This document shows positions 35,301 through 46,056 of a stretch of 64,000 bases of DNA, in pieces. The stretch covers positions 310,001 through 374,000 of the forward strand of contig JAZGSX010000023.1 in the NCBI GenBank assembly GCA_039519185.1, given 5' to 3'. The notes beneath the pieces are model-generated. The model made no database searches, was not told the DNA's origin, and saw only the letters and a program-made list of their open reading frames with translations. The position numbers and the translations under genes are program-made. Position 1 is the stretch's first letter. Each line of letters starts with the position of its first letter. The stretch comes from Astragalus membranaceus (taxonomy: Eukaryota > Streptophyta > Magnoliopsida > Fabales > Fabaceae).

Positions 35301-36731
35301 CAAAAGTCAGATGTAAAGTTGGTAGACTTGTTAGTTGTGAATGATCAAGCTGTGAATGGAGATTTCAAGTTAGATTCCCAAGGTGTGTTGAGATTCAGAG
35401 ATAGGATCTGCATTCCTGATGATGCTGAGATGAAGAGAATGATTCTTGAGGAGAGCCATAGGAGCAAGTTGAGTATTCATCCAGGGGCTACGAAAATGTA
35501 CCAAGATTTGAAGAAAATGTTCTGGTGGCCTGGTATGAAGAAGGATGTGGCACAGTTTGTGTATTCTTGTCTGACTTGTCAGAAGTCTAAGATTGAGCAT
35601 CAGAAGCCCGCGGGGTTGATGCAACCATTAGAAGTTCCGGAATGGAAATGGGATAGCATTTCCATGGATTTTGTAACTGGTTTGCCAAATACAGTGAGAG
35701 GGTTTGATGCTATATGGGTGGTTGTGGACAGGTTGTCAAAGTCTGCTCATTTCTTACCAATTAATATGACTTATCCAGTTCCAAAGTTGGCAGAGATCTA
35801 CATCAAGACTATTGTGAAGTTGCATGGCGTTCCGCTTAGTATTGTATCTGATAGGGATCCAAGATTCACATCTGAATTTTGGAGAAGTTTGCAAGAAGCT
35901 TTGGGTTCTAAGTTGAGGTTGAGCTCCGCTTATCATTCGCAGACAGATGGTCAGACGGAGAGGACTATTCAGTCGTTAGAGGACTTGTTGAGGGCATGTG
36001 TTCTTGAGCAGGGAGGTTCATGGGATTCTCATCTTTCGTTGATAGAGTTCACCTATAACAACAGTTTTCATTCTAGTATTGGTATGGCACCGTTTGAGGC
36101 ATTGTATGGTCGGAGATGTAGGACTCCGTTGTGTTGGTATGAATCTGGGGAGAGTGCAGTGTTGGGGCCTGAGATTGTGCGAGAAACAACTGAGAAGGTA
36201 AAATTAATCCGTGAGAAGATGAAAGCGTCGCAGAGTCGACAAAAGAGCTATCATGATAAGAGAAGGAAGGATTTAGAGTTTCAGGCCGGTGATCATGTGT
36301 TTCTGAGAGTCACTCCGGTGACTGGTGTTGGGCGTGCCTTGAAATCTAAGAAGTTAACTCCCCGTTTCATTGGTCCGTATCAGATTACGGAGAGGGTGGG
36401 AAGTGTTGCCTATAGGGTGGCTCTACCACCTAGTCTTTCGAACTTGCATGACGTGTTTCACGTGTCACAACTTCGAAAGTATGTTCCGGACCCGTCTCAT
36501 GTGATTCAGATGGATGAAGTAGAGGTGCGGGATAATCTCACCGTGGAGACTATGCCTGTGCGGATTGAAGATAGAGAAGTGAAGACTCTGAGAGGGAAAG
36601 AAATTCTTTTGGTAAAAGTGGTTTGGTTAGGAGCTGCTGGTGAGAGTATGACTTGGGAGCTGGAGAGCAAGATGCGGGAAGCATATCCGGAGTTGTTTGA
36701 TTCAGGTAATTTCGAGGACGAAATATCCTAA
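32370..36731 (+). CDS. Gag-Pol polyprotein, frame open but RT active site altered
   Basis: An unbroken frame. I start it at MARRDDAALAAAL (32370), matching the related copy at 46057; the same frame opens earlier at 32322. Domains in order: Gag; three zinc knuckles (33126-33290: CYRCGKPGHKSFDC, CFKCGKEGHVAAKC, CYNCGESGHISTKC); protease D-T-G near 33406; RT about 33900-34450; RNase H with C-D-A-S, L-E-L-A and S-D-H intact (from 34815); integrase zinc finger (about 35455-35590) and D, D, E residues (35665, 35850, 35960); GPY/F-like module; chromodomain-like tail (36570-36731). At about 34375-34386 the catalytic box reads F-I-E-D where relatives have F-I-D-D. The first catalytic Asp is therefore replaced by Glu, which should cripple polymerisation. 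Confidence 0.92.
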   Translation: MARRDDAALAAALQAIAGAMGNIPGVVNDGTRNLATFQRENPPVFKGKYNPDGALAWLKEIERIFRVMDCDDAQKVRYGTHTLAEEADDWWMEVRQRLETANEEITWAVFRREFLRKYFPEDVRGKKEIEFLELKQGSMSVTEYAAKFTELAKFYPHYADADSEFSKCIKFENGLRADIKKAVGYQKIRVFADLIDSCRIYEDDSNAHSKVMRDLRGKFQNRGKPYEVPAGKGKQRYADNKKTSGGDAPAKVVCYRCGKPGHKSFDCSDNKCFKCGKEGHVAAKCEKRDVVCYNCGESGHISTKCTKPKKEKSHGKVFALAGSEDTNEIRGTCFINGIPLIAIIDTGATHSFIAALCAEKLDLVLSSMMREMVIDTPAKGSVTTSLVCAKCPLSIFGRDFLVDLICLPLGGLDVILGMDWLVYNHVHINCSRRSVSFLPPEEEESVLLPAGHLHKVMKEGVHLFALMASLSAENQAIIEGVQVVCEFPEVFPDEIPSVPPEREVEFAIDLIPGTRPVSMAPYRMSASELSELKKQLEDLLEKKFVRPSVSPWGAPVLLVKKKDGSMRLCVDYRQLNKVTIKNRYPLQRIDDLMDQLVGAKVFSKIDLRSGYHQIKVKDEDIQKTAFRTRYGHYEYSVMPFGVTNAPGVFMEYMNRTFHSYLDRFVVVFIEDILVYSKTEEEHAEHLRLVLEVLKEKKLYAKLSKCEFWLNEVGFLGHIISGNGIAVDPAKVDVVSQWESPKSVTEIRSFLVLAGYYRRFIEGFSKLALPLTQLTCKGKAFVWDARCEESFTELKKRLTTSPVLTLPVPDRPFVVYCDASKMGLGGVLMQEGKVVAYASRQLRTHEKNYPTNDLELAAIVFVLKIWRHYLYGTRFEVFSDHKSLKYLFDQKELNMRQRRWLELLKDYDFGLNYHPGKANVVADALSRKSLHMSAMMVKELELIEQFRDMSLVCEVTPQSVRLGMLKIGNEFLVSVREAQKSDVKLVDLLVVNDQAVNGDFKLDSQGVLRFRDRICIPDDAEMKRMILEESHRSKLSIHPGATKMYQDLKKMFWWPGMKKDVAQFVYSCLTCQKSKIEHQKPAGLMQPLEVPEWKWDSISMDFVTGLPNTVRGFDAIWVVVDRLSKSAHFLPINMTYPVPKLAEIYIKTIVKLHGVPLSIVSDRDPRFTSEFWRSLQEALGSKLRLSSAYHSQTDGQTERTIQSLEDLLRACVLEQGGSWDSHLSLIEFTYNNSFHSSIGMAPFEALYGRRCRTPLCWYESGESAVLGPEIVRETTEKVKLIREKMKASQSRQKSYHDKRRKDLEFQAGDHVFLRVTPVTGVGRALKSKKLTPRFIGPYQITERVGSVAYRVALPPSLSNLHDVFHVSQLRKYVPDPSHVIQMDEVEVRDNLTVETMPVRIEDREVKTLRGKEILLVKVVWLGAAGESMTWELESKMREAYPELFDSGNFEDEIS

Positions 36732-36743
36732 GTGGGGGAGAGT
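36732..36743 (+). promoter_or_regulatory. Polypurine tract of the 29693-39347 element
   Basis: GTGGGGGAGAGT directly before the right LTR; an identical stretch precedes the left LTR at 29681-29692. Confidence 0.8.
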
Positions 36744-39347
36744 TGTAACGCCCCAAATAATTTAATTATTTATTTAATTAAGTTATTTAAGGCTTACAAT
36801 ATTTATTTAATTTAATTAAATAATTCAAGTTTAATTATTTTATTTTATTTTATTAGGAGGTGTTGTTACTAATTAAGTGGTGCGAGCAAGGGCCCGTGAT
36901 CCACAATTAGGCCCGTGGCCCATTTCCTAGTCAAGTAATTCGACTCTCAAGGGGTCTTGGAAGCTAGTTTTAATTTTGACTCAAGTGGGAAAAAGAAAGA
37001 AAAGAAACGTAAAAGAGAGAGTGAGAAGAGAAAGGAGTTGCGAAAGAAAGAGGAGAAGAAGGAGAGGGGGCGAACCACTCAAGAGGAGGAAGAGCTTGAT
37101 TGGAGTCTTGCAATTTTTCCTTGGAGCTTGGCTAGCAATTCGACTTCCATAAGGTTAGGGGGTCCTCTTTTTGTTCTTAATAATTATGCGAATTGTGATT
37201 GCCTAGGGTTAGGGCTCTAGGTTAGTTCTATGAATGATTTGTGATGTGAATAATTAATTCATAATATGGTGATGCTTGATGATTGAATTGCTATGTTGAA
37301 AATCTCATGATTTATGTTGAATTGTTGCTAAATGCGAATTGGAGACCATATGTTTGAGTATATGATTATTCGGTGATTATTTGGTGAAATTGAGAATCAT
37401 GGGACACTTTAGTAATATACATGTAATTGAGTGTTTTGGTGAATGTAAATTGGTGAATGATCATGAAAAAAATTCTGTTTGGGAGCCCCTAGGCGCCTTG
37501 GGCGCCATATGCATGTTGCTGAAAAATTCTGTGTTGCGCCTTAGTCATGGGCGCCAAGTGCCCAGCAGTGTGCTGTGCCAGTTTCCAAAATTCTGTTGCT
37601 GTGTTGCCATTCTGTGTCACTGTGTTGCTGTGCCTGTTGCCTGTGTTGCCATTCTGTGCCACTGTGCTGCCAGTTTTGGCGCTTGTTGCTTGAGTCATGG
37701 GCGCCAAGGGCCCCAATGTCTTAGTGATAGTTTTGTAAAAATTGTTTTCAGGTTTTCATATTCAGGTAAAATGGCTCATGAAAAATGATTTTGGGCAACA
37801 AAAGAGTTGAGTTGCGTATTTTCACTAGGTGCCTAGTGCATGGGCGCCAAAAATGATGTTCAGTTTTTGATGAAATTTTAATTTGGTTTTCATGTTCTGA
37901 GCATTTGGCTCGTGTAAAATCAATTTCGAAGGAAAATAATTTTTGCTGCATGTTGGCCTTAGGCGCCTAGTGCCTGGGCGCCATGTTGCTGTGCTGGGCG
38001 CCTAGCGCCTGTGCGCTGTTGTTCCCCTGGGCGCCTAGCGCCTGTGCGTGTTGTCCCCCTGGGCGCCTAGCGCCTGTGCGTGTTGTTCCTGGGCGCCAAG
38101 CATCCATGCGCCTGTGCGTGTTGTTCCTGGGCGCCAAGCGCCCATGCGCCTGTGCGCGTGTTGTTCCTGGGCGCCAAGCGCCCATGCGCCTGTGCGTGTT
38201 GTCTCTCCTGGGCGCCAAGCGCCCATGCGCCAAGCGCTGTGTTGCCCCTGGGCGCCCAGCGCCCATGCTCCAGTTTCCAGGATGTCTAAGTATTTTTCCG
38301 GTTTTATTTTTAATGTAACTTTTGACTCGGTTATCCAAATTTGACGGTTCAAAATGCGTTTTGAAGCTAATTTCAGTGTCTATCCAAATGTTCCAATTTT
38401 ATGCAAAAATAAATTATTTTTACTGGTGTTTCTGGCTGATGGTGTTCAAGTGTCCAAATGGCTATTTTTACCCACTTTCCCTATGTCGTGTCAATGTCCT
38501 AAGTTGGTCTATTTGAATTGGTGTTGGTGTGGGTGGTGAGCTGAATTGGTGAGTGATGATGAGGTGAGATTGGTGAGCAGAGGCTTCGGCCTAATTTTAA
38601 TTTTGTGAGTTAATTAATGCACTATGGTGAGATTAGAATTTAAAATGTGGATTGATTGATTTGTGGTGTGTTGTGATGCATTCTCCATAACACCTCATGA
38701 AGCATGTGCATTATTGGTGAGCAGAGGCTACGGCCTAATTTTATTTGGTGAGCAGAGGCTACGGCCTATTTGTATTTGGTGACGGATCCGACATGCATGT
38801 ACCCGTGGAGTTTGGGTTGCATTACATGCATAATCATATATTGTGTAGTGCTGTTTGGAAATAGAATGTTGATGTGATTGTTCCATTGTTGTGAATTGGT
38901 GTGCCTGGTTTCCTTTTTCCTATGCATTGCTTAATTCCCATATGTTATTAATTATGAAAAGAGACTCACCCTACTGCCTTTATGTTGCTTCTTATGTCGG
39001 CAACGTGCAGGTAATAACGAGTGAAGGATTCCTTTATGCCTTCGTCTGGTAGGAAGTGTCACGCTCTGATACGTAGCACCAGGGGGGGGTGTCCTATGTT
39101 TATGCATTATTTTTCCTAAACTGTTAGATTTGATTGGTGATGTATTGGTTTTAAATTTTAGAACTCATATTTATTCCGCTGCTGATGGTGATTGGTTTTA
39201 GTTGATGCGAACTAAACATTTTTCTCATGGTGTTATGTATCTTGTTATTTATGAAGTAAATGTAGCACTCGCTTGAATTGTTTTCAAAAAAAAAAAAAAG
39301 ACTCTGATTTTATTTAAAAGTAAAGTTATTAGAAAAGGGGTGTTACA
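36744..39347 (+). mobile_element. Right LTR of the 29693-39347 element
   Basis: Colinear with the left LTR at an offset of 7051, then 7089 after the extra 38-bp unit at 38091-38128, and 7088 after one A fewer in the terminal A-run. Only a few base changes were seen (for example near 38390). It ends TGTTACA at 39347 and abuts satellite. Confidence 0.92.
37960..38274 (+). repeat. GGCGCC-rich minisatellite in the right LTR
   Basis: Same array as 30909-31187 with one more unit. The extra unit carries CATCC instead of CGCCC, so it is not an exact copy of a neighbour. Confidence 0.9.
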
Positions 39348-42300
39348 CATACCATTTCGTACGATTTCGTACCTGTTCATACCATTTCGTGTGATTTCGT
39401 ACTAGTTCGGACCAAAGTGTACAATTTGGCCCATATTGTACATACTCGTACGAGTTCGTACCTGTTTGTTCAATTTCATACCATTTCGTGTGATTTCGTA
39501 CCAGTTCCGACCAAATCGTACAATTTGGCCCATATTGTACCAACTCGTACGAGTTCGTACCAGTTTTTACGAGTTCGTAGCAGTTCGTACAATTTCGTAC
39601 CTATTTGTACCATTTCATACCATTTCGTATGATTTTGTACTAGTTCGGACCAAATCGTACGATTTGGCCCTTATTGTATAAACTGGTACGATTTCATACC
39701 ATTTTTTCGAGTTCGTAGTAGTTCATACCACTTCGTACCATTTCGTACCTATTCATACCATTTCGTGTGATTTCGTACAGGTTCGGAACAAATTGTACGA
39801 TTTGACCCATATTGTACATACTTGTACGAGTTCGTACCATTTTTTCGAAGTTGTTCCAGTTCGTACGATTTCGTACCTGTTTGTCCCGTTTCATACCATT
39901 TCGTATGATTTCGTACCAGCTCGGACCAAATCGTACGATTTGGCCCATATTGTATAAACTGGTACGATTTCGTACCATTATTTTGAGTTCGTACTAGTTC
40001 ATACCATTTCATATGATTTCGTACCGGTATATACTAGTTTTGACCAAATCGTTCAATTTGGCCCATGTTGTACAAACTCATACGAGTTCGGACCATTTTT
40101 TCCGAGTTCGTATCAGTTCGTATGATTTCGTACCTGTTTGTACCATTTGATACCATTTCGTATGATTTCGTACCAGTTCGGACAAAATCGTACGATTTGG
40201 CCCATATTGTATAAACTAGTACGATTTCGAACCATTTTTTCGAGTTCATACTATTCATACAATTTCGTTCGATTTCGTACCTGTTCGTACTTGTTTCGAC
40301 CAAATCGTACAATTTGGCCCATATTGTACCAACTCGTACGAGTTCGTACCATTTTTTACGAGTTCGTACAATTTCGTACCTGTTTGTACCATTTCATACC
40401 ATTTCGTACGATTTCGTACCAGTTCGTACCTGTTCGTACCATTTCATACCATTTCATACCATTTCGTGTGATGTCGTACCAGTTCGGATAAAATCGTACA
40501 ATTTGGCCCATATTGTATAAACTGGTACGAGTTCGTACCATTTTTCGAGTTCGTACCAGTTCGTACCATTTCGTACCTGTTTGTACCATTTCATACCATT
40601 TCGTATGATATCGTACCAGTTCGGACCAAATCGTACGATTTGGCCCATATTGTACATACCCGTACGAATTCGTACCCGTTTGTACGATTTCGTACCTATT
40701 TGTACCATTTCATACCATTTCGTGTGATTTCCTACCAGTTGGGACCAAATCGTACGATTTGGCCCATATTGTATAAACTGGTATGAGTTCGTAACCGTTT
40801 GTACGATTTCGTACCTGTTTGTACCATTTTATACCATTTCGTGTGATTTCGTACCAGCTGGGACGAAATCGTACGATTTGGCCCATATTGTATAAACGGG
40901 TACGATTTCGAACCATTTTTTTGAGTTCGTACTAGTTCATACCATTTTGTACGATTCCGTACCTGTTCGTACCAGTTCGTCCCAAATCGTACTATTTGGC
41001 CCATATTGTACAAACTCGTACGAGTTCATACCATTTCGTACGATTTCGTACCTGTTCATACCATTTCGTGTGATGTGGTACCAGTTCGGACCAAATTGTA
41101 CAATTTGGCCCATATTGTACATACTCGTACGAGTTCGTACGATTTCGTACCTGTTTGTTCCATTTCATACCATTTTGTTTGATTTGGTACCAGTTCAGAC
41201 CAAATCGTACGATTTGGCCCATATTGTATAAACTGGTACGATTTCGTACCATTTTTTCGAGTTTGTACTAGTTCATACCATTACGTACGAATTCTTACCC
41301 GTTAATACCATTTCGTGGGATTTCGTACCAGTTCGGACCAAATCGTACTATTTGGCCCATATTGTACATACTCGTACGAGTTCCTACCATTTTTTTGAGT
41401 TCGTACCAGTTCGTAGGATTTCGTACCTGTTTCTCCCATTTCATACCATTTCGTATGATTTCGTACCCGTTCGGACCAAATCGTACGATTTGGCCCATAT
41501 TGTACAAATTGGTACGATTTCGTTCCTTTTTTTTGAGTTCGTACTAGTTCATACCATTTCATATGATTTCGTACCTGTATATACTAGTTTCGACCAAATC
41601 GTTCAATTTGGCCCATGTTGTACAAACTCGTACGAGTTCGGACCATTTTTTCCGAGTTTGTATCAGTTCGTATGATTTCGTACCTGTTTGTACCATTTCA
41701 TACCATTTCGTATGATTTCGTACCAGTTCGGACAAAATCGTACGATTTGGCCCATATTGTATAAACTAGTACGATTTCGAACCATTTTTTCGAGTTCATA
41801 CTATTCATACAATTTCGTTCGATTTCGTACCTGTTCGTACTTGTTTCGACCAAATCGTACAATTTGGCCCATATTGTACAACCTCGTACGAGTTCGTACC
41901 ATTTTTTACGAGTTCGTACAATTTCGTACCTGTTTGTACCATTTCATACCATTTCGTACGATTTCGTACCAGTTCGGACCAGATCGTACGATTTGGGCCT
42001 TATTGTTTAAACTGGGCGAATTCGTGCCATTTTTTTCGAGTTCGTAGTAGTTCGTACCATTTCGTACCTATTCATACCATTTCGTGTGATATCGTACCTG
42101 TTCGAAAGAAATTGTACGATTTGGCCCATATTGTACATACTGGTACGAGTTCGTACCATTTTTTCGAAGTTGTTCCAGTTCGTATGATTTCGTACCTGTT
42201 TGTCCCATTTCATACCATTTCGTATGATTTCGTACCAGTTCGGACCATATCGTACGATTTGGCCCATATTGTATAAACTGGTACGATTTCGTACCATTTT

Positions 42301-43652
42301 TTTGAGTTCGTACTAGTTCATTCCATTTCATATGATTTCGTACCTGTATATACTAGTTTTGATCAAATCGTTCAATTTGGCCCATGTTGTACAAACTCGT
42401 ACGATTTCGGACCATTTTTTCCGAGTTCGTATCAGTTCGTATGATTTCGTACCTGTTTGTACCATTTCATACCATTTCGTATGATTTCGTACCAGTTCGG
42501 ACAAAATCGTACGAATTGGCCACTATTGTATAAACTGGTACGAGTTCGTACCATTTTTCGAGTTCGTACCATTTCATACCATTTCGTATGATTTCGTACT
42601 TGTTCGGAGCAAATCGTACGATTTGGCCCATATTCTAAAAACTGGTACGATTTCGTACCATTTTTTCGAGTTCATACTAGTTCATACCATTTCGTACGAT
42701 TTCGTACCTGTTCATACCATTTCGTGTGATTTCGTACCAGTTCGGACAAAATCGTTCAATTTGGCCCATATTGTACATACTCGTACCAGTTCTGACCAAA
42801 TCGTACGATTTGGCCCATATTGTACAAACTTGTACGGGTTTGTACTAGTTCGTACGATTTCGTACCTGTTTGTACCATTTCATACCATTTCGTGTGATTT
42901 CGAACCAGGTCGGACCAAATCGTACGATATGGCCCATATTGTATAAACTAGTACGATTTTGAACCATTTTTTCGAGTTCGTACTATTCATACAATTTCGT
43001 ACGATTTCGTACCTGTTCGTACTTGTTTCGACCAAATCGTACAATTTGGCCCATATTGTACCAACTCATACGAGTTCGTACCGTTTTTTACGAGTTCGTA
43101 CAATTTCGTACCTGTTTGTACCATTTCATACCATTTTGAATGATTTCGTACCAGTTCGGACCAGATCGTACGATTTGGCCCTTATTGTTTAAACTGGGCG
43201 ATTTCGTTCCATTTTTTTTGAGTTCGTAGTAGTTCGTACCACATCGTACCATTTCGTACCTATTCATACCATTTCGTGTGATTTCGTACCAGTTCGGAAC
43301 AAATTGTACGATTTGGCCCATATTGTACATACTCGTACGAGTTCGTACCATTTTTTCGAAGTTGTTCCAGTTCATATGATTTCGTACCTGTTTGTACCAT
43401 TTCATACCATTTCGTGTGATGTCGTACCAGTTTGGAGGAAATCGTACGATTTGGCCCATATTGTACATACTCGTACGAGTTCGTACCCGTTTGTACGATT
43501 TCGTACCTGTTTGTACCATTTCATACCATTTCGTGTGATTTCGTACTAGTTGGGACCAAATCGTACGATTTGGCCCATATTTTATAAACTGGTACGATTA
43601 CGAACCATTTTTTGAGTTCGTACTAGTTCATACCAGTTTGTACGATTCCGTA
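39348..43652. repeat. Satellite array, segment 4 (longest)
   Basis: 4.3 kb with about 34 higher-order units, counted by the TTTGGCCCATATTGTA landmark. Distances between landmarks cluster near 109, 119, 129 and 139 bp, so units differ by whole 10-bp subunits. Palindromic cores include 39926-39943 and 41091-41108. The array is bounded by a retrotransposon LTR on each side. Frames up to 119 codons in several phases reflect the repeat and a scarcity of stops. Confidence 0.93.
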
Positions 43653-44227
43653 TGTAACGCCCGAATAATTTAATTATTTATTTAATTAAATCGCACTAAG
43701 GAGAAAGAGGAGAGGAGCTCTGTTGCTGTGGTTCTTTGGAGTTCTTCGTGCAAGGGGATCTCGTGTTCGGCAAATCTAAGGTAAGGGTGGGTTCTATCGT
43801 TATAATAGGGTGTATGATGGGTGTTATGTGGGGGATAGGCTCTATGTTGTCTTTTGATTTTGCTTGATGTGTATTTGGGATGTTTGAATGTATTCATGAT
43901 GATTACAATTTGGTGTTTGGTGATTGATCATGGTGAAATTTTGGTGTTTGGTGTTTGGTGCAATTTGGTGTTGTTGTCTTAGTTGCTGGAAACGGCGCCC
44001 TGTCCCTGGGCGCCCTGTCACTGTTTTTGGTTGTTGCAGGAAGTGGCGCCTTGGGCGCCCAATACTGTTTTGATGTTGCTGGAAATGGCGCCCAGTGTTG
44101 TTCCTGCCATGTCTGTGTCACTGCCCCTGTGTGTTCCTTGCTGAATCAGGTGCCCTGTTTCTGGGCGCCAAGTCTGTTGTTGCTGCTGTTGTGCCACGCG
44201 CCCTGTTGCTGGGAGCCAAGTCTGTTG

Positions 44228-44397
44228 TTACTGAGACAGAAGCTATCGAAGTTGCTGAGACAGAAGCTGTCGAAGTTGCTGAGACAGACTGAGACAGAAG
44301 CTGTCGAAGTCACTGAGACAGAAGCTGTCGAAGTTGCTGAGACAAGCTGTCGAACTTACTGAGATAACTGCAGTCGAATTTACTGAGATAGCTGCAG
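44228..44397 (+). repeat. 24-bp tandem repeat in the LTR
   Basis: About seven variants of GAGACAGAAGCTGTCGAAGT plus GCT(T). Later copies are degenerate (AGATAACTGCAGTCGAATTT). The in-frame translation is an E-T-E-A-V-E-V-A repeat, but there is no gene context. Confidence 0.88.
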
Positions 44398-44439
44398 TGG
44401 GCGCCTCATGTGGTTGCCCCGTGGTGTTTGGCGTAGTGG

Positions 44440-44920
44440 GCACCAGTTTCTGTGTTGTTGGCCTGCTGGGCGCCCTGCTCCTGGGCGCCATGTCTGTTGT
44501 TGCTTCTGTTGTGCTAGGCGCCCTACTCCTGGGCGCCATGTAAGTTTTTGTTGCCGTTGTGCTAGGCGCCCTGTTGCTGGGCGCCAGTTCCTGTTGTGAT
44601 GTTGTTGCACTAGGCGCCCTGTTGCTGGGCTCCAGTTCCTGCTGTGTTGCTGTTGTGCTAGGCGCCTTGTTGCTGGGTGCCAATTTCTGTTGTTGCTGTT
44701 GTGCTAGGCGCCCTGTTGCTAGGCGCCAATTTCTGTTGTTGCTGTTGCCTGCTAGGCGCCGTGTTGCTGGGCGCCAGTTTCTGCTGCTGCTGTTGCCTGC
44801 TAGGCGCCCTGTTGCTGGGCGCCAGTTTCTGTTGGTTCTGTTGCCTGCTAGGCGCCCTGTTGCTGGGTGCCAGTTTCTGTTGGTTGCTGTTGCTGGGCGC
44901 CAGTTCCTGCCATGTCCTAT
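44440..44920 (+). repeat. GGCGCC-rich minisatellite, 50-60-bp units, in the LTR
   Basis: About eight units of GCTAGGCGCCCTGTTGCTGG followed by GCGCCAGTTTCTG and a GTTGCT-rich spacer. More scattered GGCGCC pairs lie at 43990-44220. Confidence 0.88.
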
Positions 44921-45941
44921 TTGGTTGTTGGCATTGGTGTTGTATAGTCGTTGTCGTTCCAGGTGATGTAAATTGTCGTTGTTCTCGGTGTTGTAAAATT
45001 GTTGTTGCCATTGATGTTGTAAATTTATTGGTGTCTTTGGTGTCGGTGGTCGTTGATCAAGTTGTCATACTGTCCTATAGGTGTAGGTGTATTGGTGATG
45101 ATTGGTGCTATTGGTGATGATATAACAGGTGATGTGCCTATTTTATGGGCTAAGGTGATAGGTGATGGGTCTATGACCATTTGTTGATATTGGTGATGAT
45201 TGTGTCACGTAGATGACTGTTGTTGTTGATTGTTTCTGGTGCATTGTTCATGGTGTCTCATACATTCCATATGCATTGTTTTGGTGATGAAGGCTTCGGC
45301 CTTGGAGCTATAGGTGATGATGGTGATGCTCATACAGGTGATGTTGCCCTTATTGGCTATTTTATTGGTGATGATTGAAACCACATGCATATACCCGTTG
45401 GTGTGGGTTGCATCTCATATACTTACTCATGATGTTGGTGATAATTCTTGGTGATTTGTAATTTGATGTTGTTGTGAAGCGGTAGATATAGTTTTCGTAA
45501 CCCTAGCATATTGCATATCATATATGCTATTATAATGTTAGATATCTCACCCCTTCTGTTTGACTGTTACCCCTATGTTGGTAACGTGCAGGTGATTGCG
45601 AGTGAAGGCATGTCTACCTTCGCTAGTCGAGTCGGTGTCGTCGCTCTGATACGTAGCACTCGGGGGGATGAACGCTAGTTTTATTAGTTGTTTCTATTAC
45701 TCTAAGTTTTGAAGTTTATGGTGATGTTTTGATTTTTTTTATCGAAACCTTTATTTTTATTCCGCTGCATGGTGATGGAGTTACTGTTTTGTATCGTACT
45801 ATTTTAATGGTGAATTTCATTTATTGACGTGTGATGTTTTAATGGTGAAAATGTGGCATCCCTTGTGGGTATAGCGAAAAATGTTTTGAAACTCTGATTT
45901 TTGTCAAAAAATTTCCGGGTAGAAAAGGGGTGTTACATTAG

Positions 45942-45953
45942 TGGTATCAGAGC
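45942..45953 (+). promoter_or_regulatory. Primer binding site (initiator tRNA-Met type)
   Basis: TGGTATCAGAGC, four bases after the LTR end. Confidence 0.92.
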
Positions 45954-46056
45954 AGTTTCGGTCTGTCCGGCCAAGTTGTCAAGTTATTGTGTCATTGACG
46001 ATCAAGTATTGCCAATTAGTTCTAACTGTTACTTATGATTGTAGTGATTAGTTGAG

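Larger units (their letters stand above)
29693..39347 (+). mobile_element. Tekay-type element, LTR - gag-pol - LTR, part of a broken tandem
   Basis: LTRs are 29693-32259 (2567 bp) and 36744-39347 (2604 bp), more than 99 percent alike by eye except for one extra 38-bp minisatellite unit on the right. The left neighbour is the 3' internal end of another copy and the right neighbour is satellite. The flanks AGAGT and CATAC do not form a target duplication. The structure fits an LTR-internal-LTR-internal-LTR tandem that lost its left part. Confidence 0.88.
43653..45937 (+). mobile_element. 5' LTR of the truncated Tekay element
   Basis: 2285 bp, TGTAACGCCCG...GGGGTGTTACA, inserted in satellite at its left edge. 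It contains two minisatellites (44228-44397 and about 44440-44920), the AAGGCTTCGGCC motif (45290) and CTCTGATACGTAGCACTCGG (about 45641). Confidence 0.92.

Noticed and set aside
39348..43652. CRISPR-like array
   Set aside because: Units are contiguous variants of one sequence without unique spacers, of variable length, in a plant retroelement context with no cas genes.
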